DNA from: Warburgia ugandensis
Taxonomy: Eukaryota > Streptophyta > Magnoliopsida > Canellales > Canellaceae
Reading direction: 5' to 3'
DNA: 64,000 nucleotides
Assembly (NCBI GenBank): GCA_035236585.1
Contig: CP141132.1
Location: forward strand, 25,565,445-25,629,444
The notes below the pieces were generated by a model that saw nothing but the letters and a program-made list of their open reading frames with translations, searched no databases and was not told the origin of the DNA. Made by a program: the position numbers and the translations under genes. Positions within the stretch are counted from its first letter, which is position 1; each line of letters starts with the position of its first letter. This document shows positions 62,746 to 64,000 of this stretch, piece after piece.

Positions 62746-63978
62746 TGTAATACATGTAATTACACTAATATGATAAATAAATTCATATTTTTGCAACAAC
62801 AAAAAAAAGAGAGAGAAATTTTTATTTATTTTATTTTGTTGATTTAGTATATGTTTTTAAAAGTAAAAATGAAGTATAGAATGAGCCCATTGAGGAATTT
62901 GGCTAGATTAGAGTGTTGGGATTGATTGTTAAGTTAATACAAGTATTAGAAACGAAGATTCCAAGAAATAAATAGGAGATTTGATGATTACTTTAAATTA
63001 ACCTTAAGCAATTTAATAAAAAAAAATATAGAAATATAAATATAAATTGATGTCACATTAAGGAATTAGTTAGACCACTGATAAGTAGATTCATTAACCT
63101 AAACTCCATCAAAATCCTAGAGTAAGATTCCAACTAATTAACTAGAAATTTTAAAAATGAAAGAATTGTTGTTTAGGGTACCATTGAGAAATGTACCCCA
63201 ACAGGATATAATTGTAAAAGTGGAAGTTAAATTTAGGGTTTTAATGAATAGTAATGTTAGTGGATCCATATCTGGATCAGTTGATCTGGATTATTCACAT
63301 GGGAGCTCCAACCCATGGTAGCTAGCTCGCCACATGTCATACTACTCTCACATGCATATAATATAGTACTAAATATAAAATGAAAGTAAAACTTGTCTAA
63401 AATAATTCAGCCATTAACAAACTAGTAAACTTGAAGGGGAGACTATGGAAAAAGAAGGAGCAACTAGGAGAGAAGAAGGGAACTAGCTGGGAAGATTAAT
63501 TAAGTCATGCTCAGTTTGGGTATTGGAGGAGAAAATGAAGAGCTCAATTTAAAGAGATGGAGTTTCCCTGAGATAAGCTCCACACAGTGAGGAATTGAAC
63601 CAGCTGGAGAGAAGATAGTGGATGGAAGAGAAGAAGGATTAGGCATAAGAGGGAAAATACGTGCTAGGATCTAGATGTAAATGATTAAGTAAAGAGTTAA
63701 AAAGTGAAGTAGGGTGATGACTGGTTAAGGAGATGCATGCATGAGTGAAGCTCCATGCAAAGAACAGGGAGCATGCAACTCAAAGGAGATCAACCACAGA
63801 TCTAGCTGATCAAATCTCAAAAATAGGTAGGGGTTTAATTTTGGATGAACTATGAATACGAGCTTGAATTAGCCAAGCCAAAATTTTCTTTTTAGAATCA
63901 TTCAAAAACCAATGTTTTGCTGGTTTCTATAAGTGGAACCAGTCAGTACTTTCAAGGTTGAAATGTTCACTTTGATTT
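62746..63978 (+). repeat. 3' LTR of element C, interrupted
   Basis: Collinear with 50936-52145 to the AAATGTTCACTTTG motif, after which the two copies part. Non-coding. Confidence 0.85.
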
Positions 63979-64000
63979 TGTGACACCTCAAGTTTTCTAA
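63979..64000 (+). repeat. Possible start of another LTR
   Basis: TGTGACACCTCAAGTTTTCT begins exactly where element C's 3' LTR stops matching its 5' copy. TGTGACACC is a common start of Del-type LTRs. Only 22 bp are visible. Confidence 0.5.

Larger units (their letters stand above)
50936..64000 (+). mobile_element. Del/Tekay-like LTR retrotransposon without gag (element C), partial
   Basis: 5' LTR from 50936, a short interior starting already at the protease-RT linker, RT to RNase H, interrupted by element D at 54554, RNase H to integrase from 61218, polypurine tract, and 3' LTR from 62746 to the right part of the window. Both LTRs start TGTAATACATG and are clearly similar for over 1.2 kb. 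No gag or protease motif lies between the 5' LTR and 53313. The 3' LTR is interrupted at 63979 by what looks like another LTR. Confidence 0.82.

Overview
The window is intergenic DNA from a large, repeat-rich flowering-plant genome; the species cannot be told from the sequence. It is A+T-rich. I found no host gene, tRNA, rRNA or CRISPR array. Nearly everything recognisable is transposon: Ty3/gypsy LTR retrotransposons of two lineages, plus one hAT DNA transposon and a palindromic array that looks like part of a CACTA transposon. One lineage is chromoviral Del/Tekay-like, with an initiator-Met tRNA primer site TGGTATCAGAGC. The other is Athila-like, with LTRs starting TGATAAGT and a degenerate tRNA-Asp primer site. 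All coding regions carry stop codons, frameshifts or deletions. The longest clean reading frame is a 268-codon piece of gag at 57597-58403.

Left third (1-21.2 kb). At 1-5385 (minus strand) lies the 5' LTR, primer site and about 3.1 kb of apparently non-coding interior of a LARD-like Del element. An Athila element on the minus strand fills the rest. Its 5' LTR is at about 18.6-21.2 kb, its gag at 10.7-12.05 kb and its gag end, protease and RT start at 6.25-8.0 kb. Two solo LTRs sit inside it: an Athila-type one (8037-10730, near-perfect TSD) and a very long 5.04-kb one (13229-18265, perfect GATTG TSD). Its RT is cut at 6250 by another LTR-like sequence.

Middle (21.2-43.9 kb). The Athila element sits inside the pol gene of a plus-strand Del-like element (A). 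A second complete Del-like element (B, 21985-32978, perfect ACCAT TSD) is inserted in the same gene. Element A's integrase runs into its 3' LTR, which is broken by Athila-type LTR sequence in both orientations. That LTR is followed by a primer site, a decayed gag/protease and two further LTR tails, so the order is pol-LTR-gag-LTR instead of a single element.

Right third (43.9-64 kb). A decayed hAT transposon (44.6-49.3 kb, minus strand) has a BED finger, a catalytic core, an intron and a dimerisation domain. Next come a palindromic 'AACCATCCTATATT/AATATAGGATGGTT' array and a Del-like element C (50936 to beyond the edge) that has pol but no gag. Element D (54559-61212, perfect ACTTG TSD) is nested in C's RNase H. 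D has 2.6-kb LTRs and a gag but no protease, RT or integrase. Yet another LTR appears to start inside C's 3' LTR at 63979.

The elements are related by nesting, not as an operon. The order of insertion can be read from which one interrupts which. The most informative local finding is the C/D pair (pol without gag, gag without pol), together with the LARD-like element at 1-5385, which shares D's LTR family.
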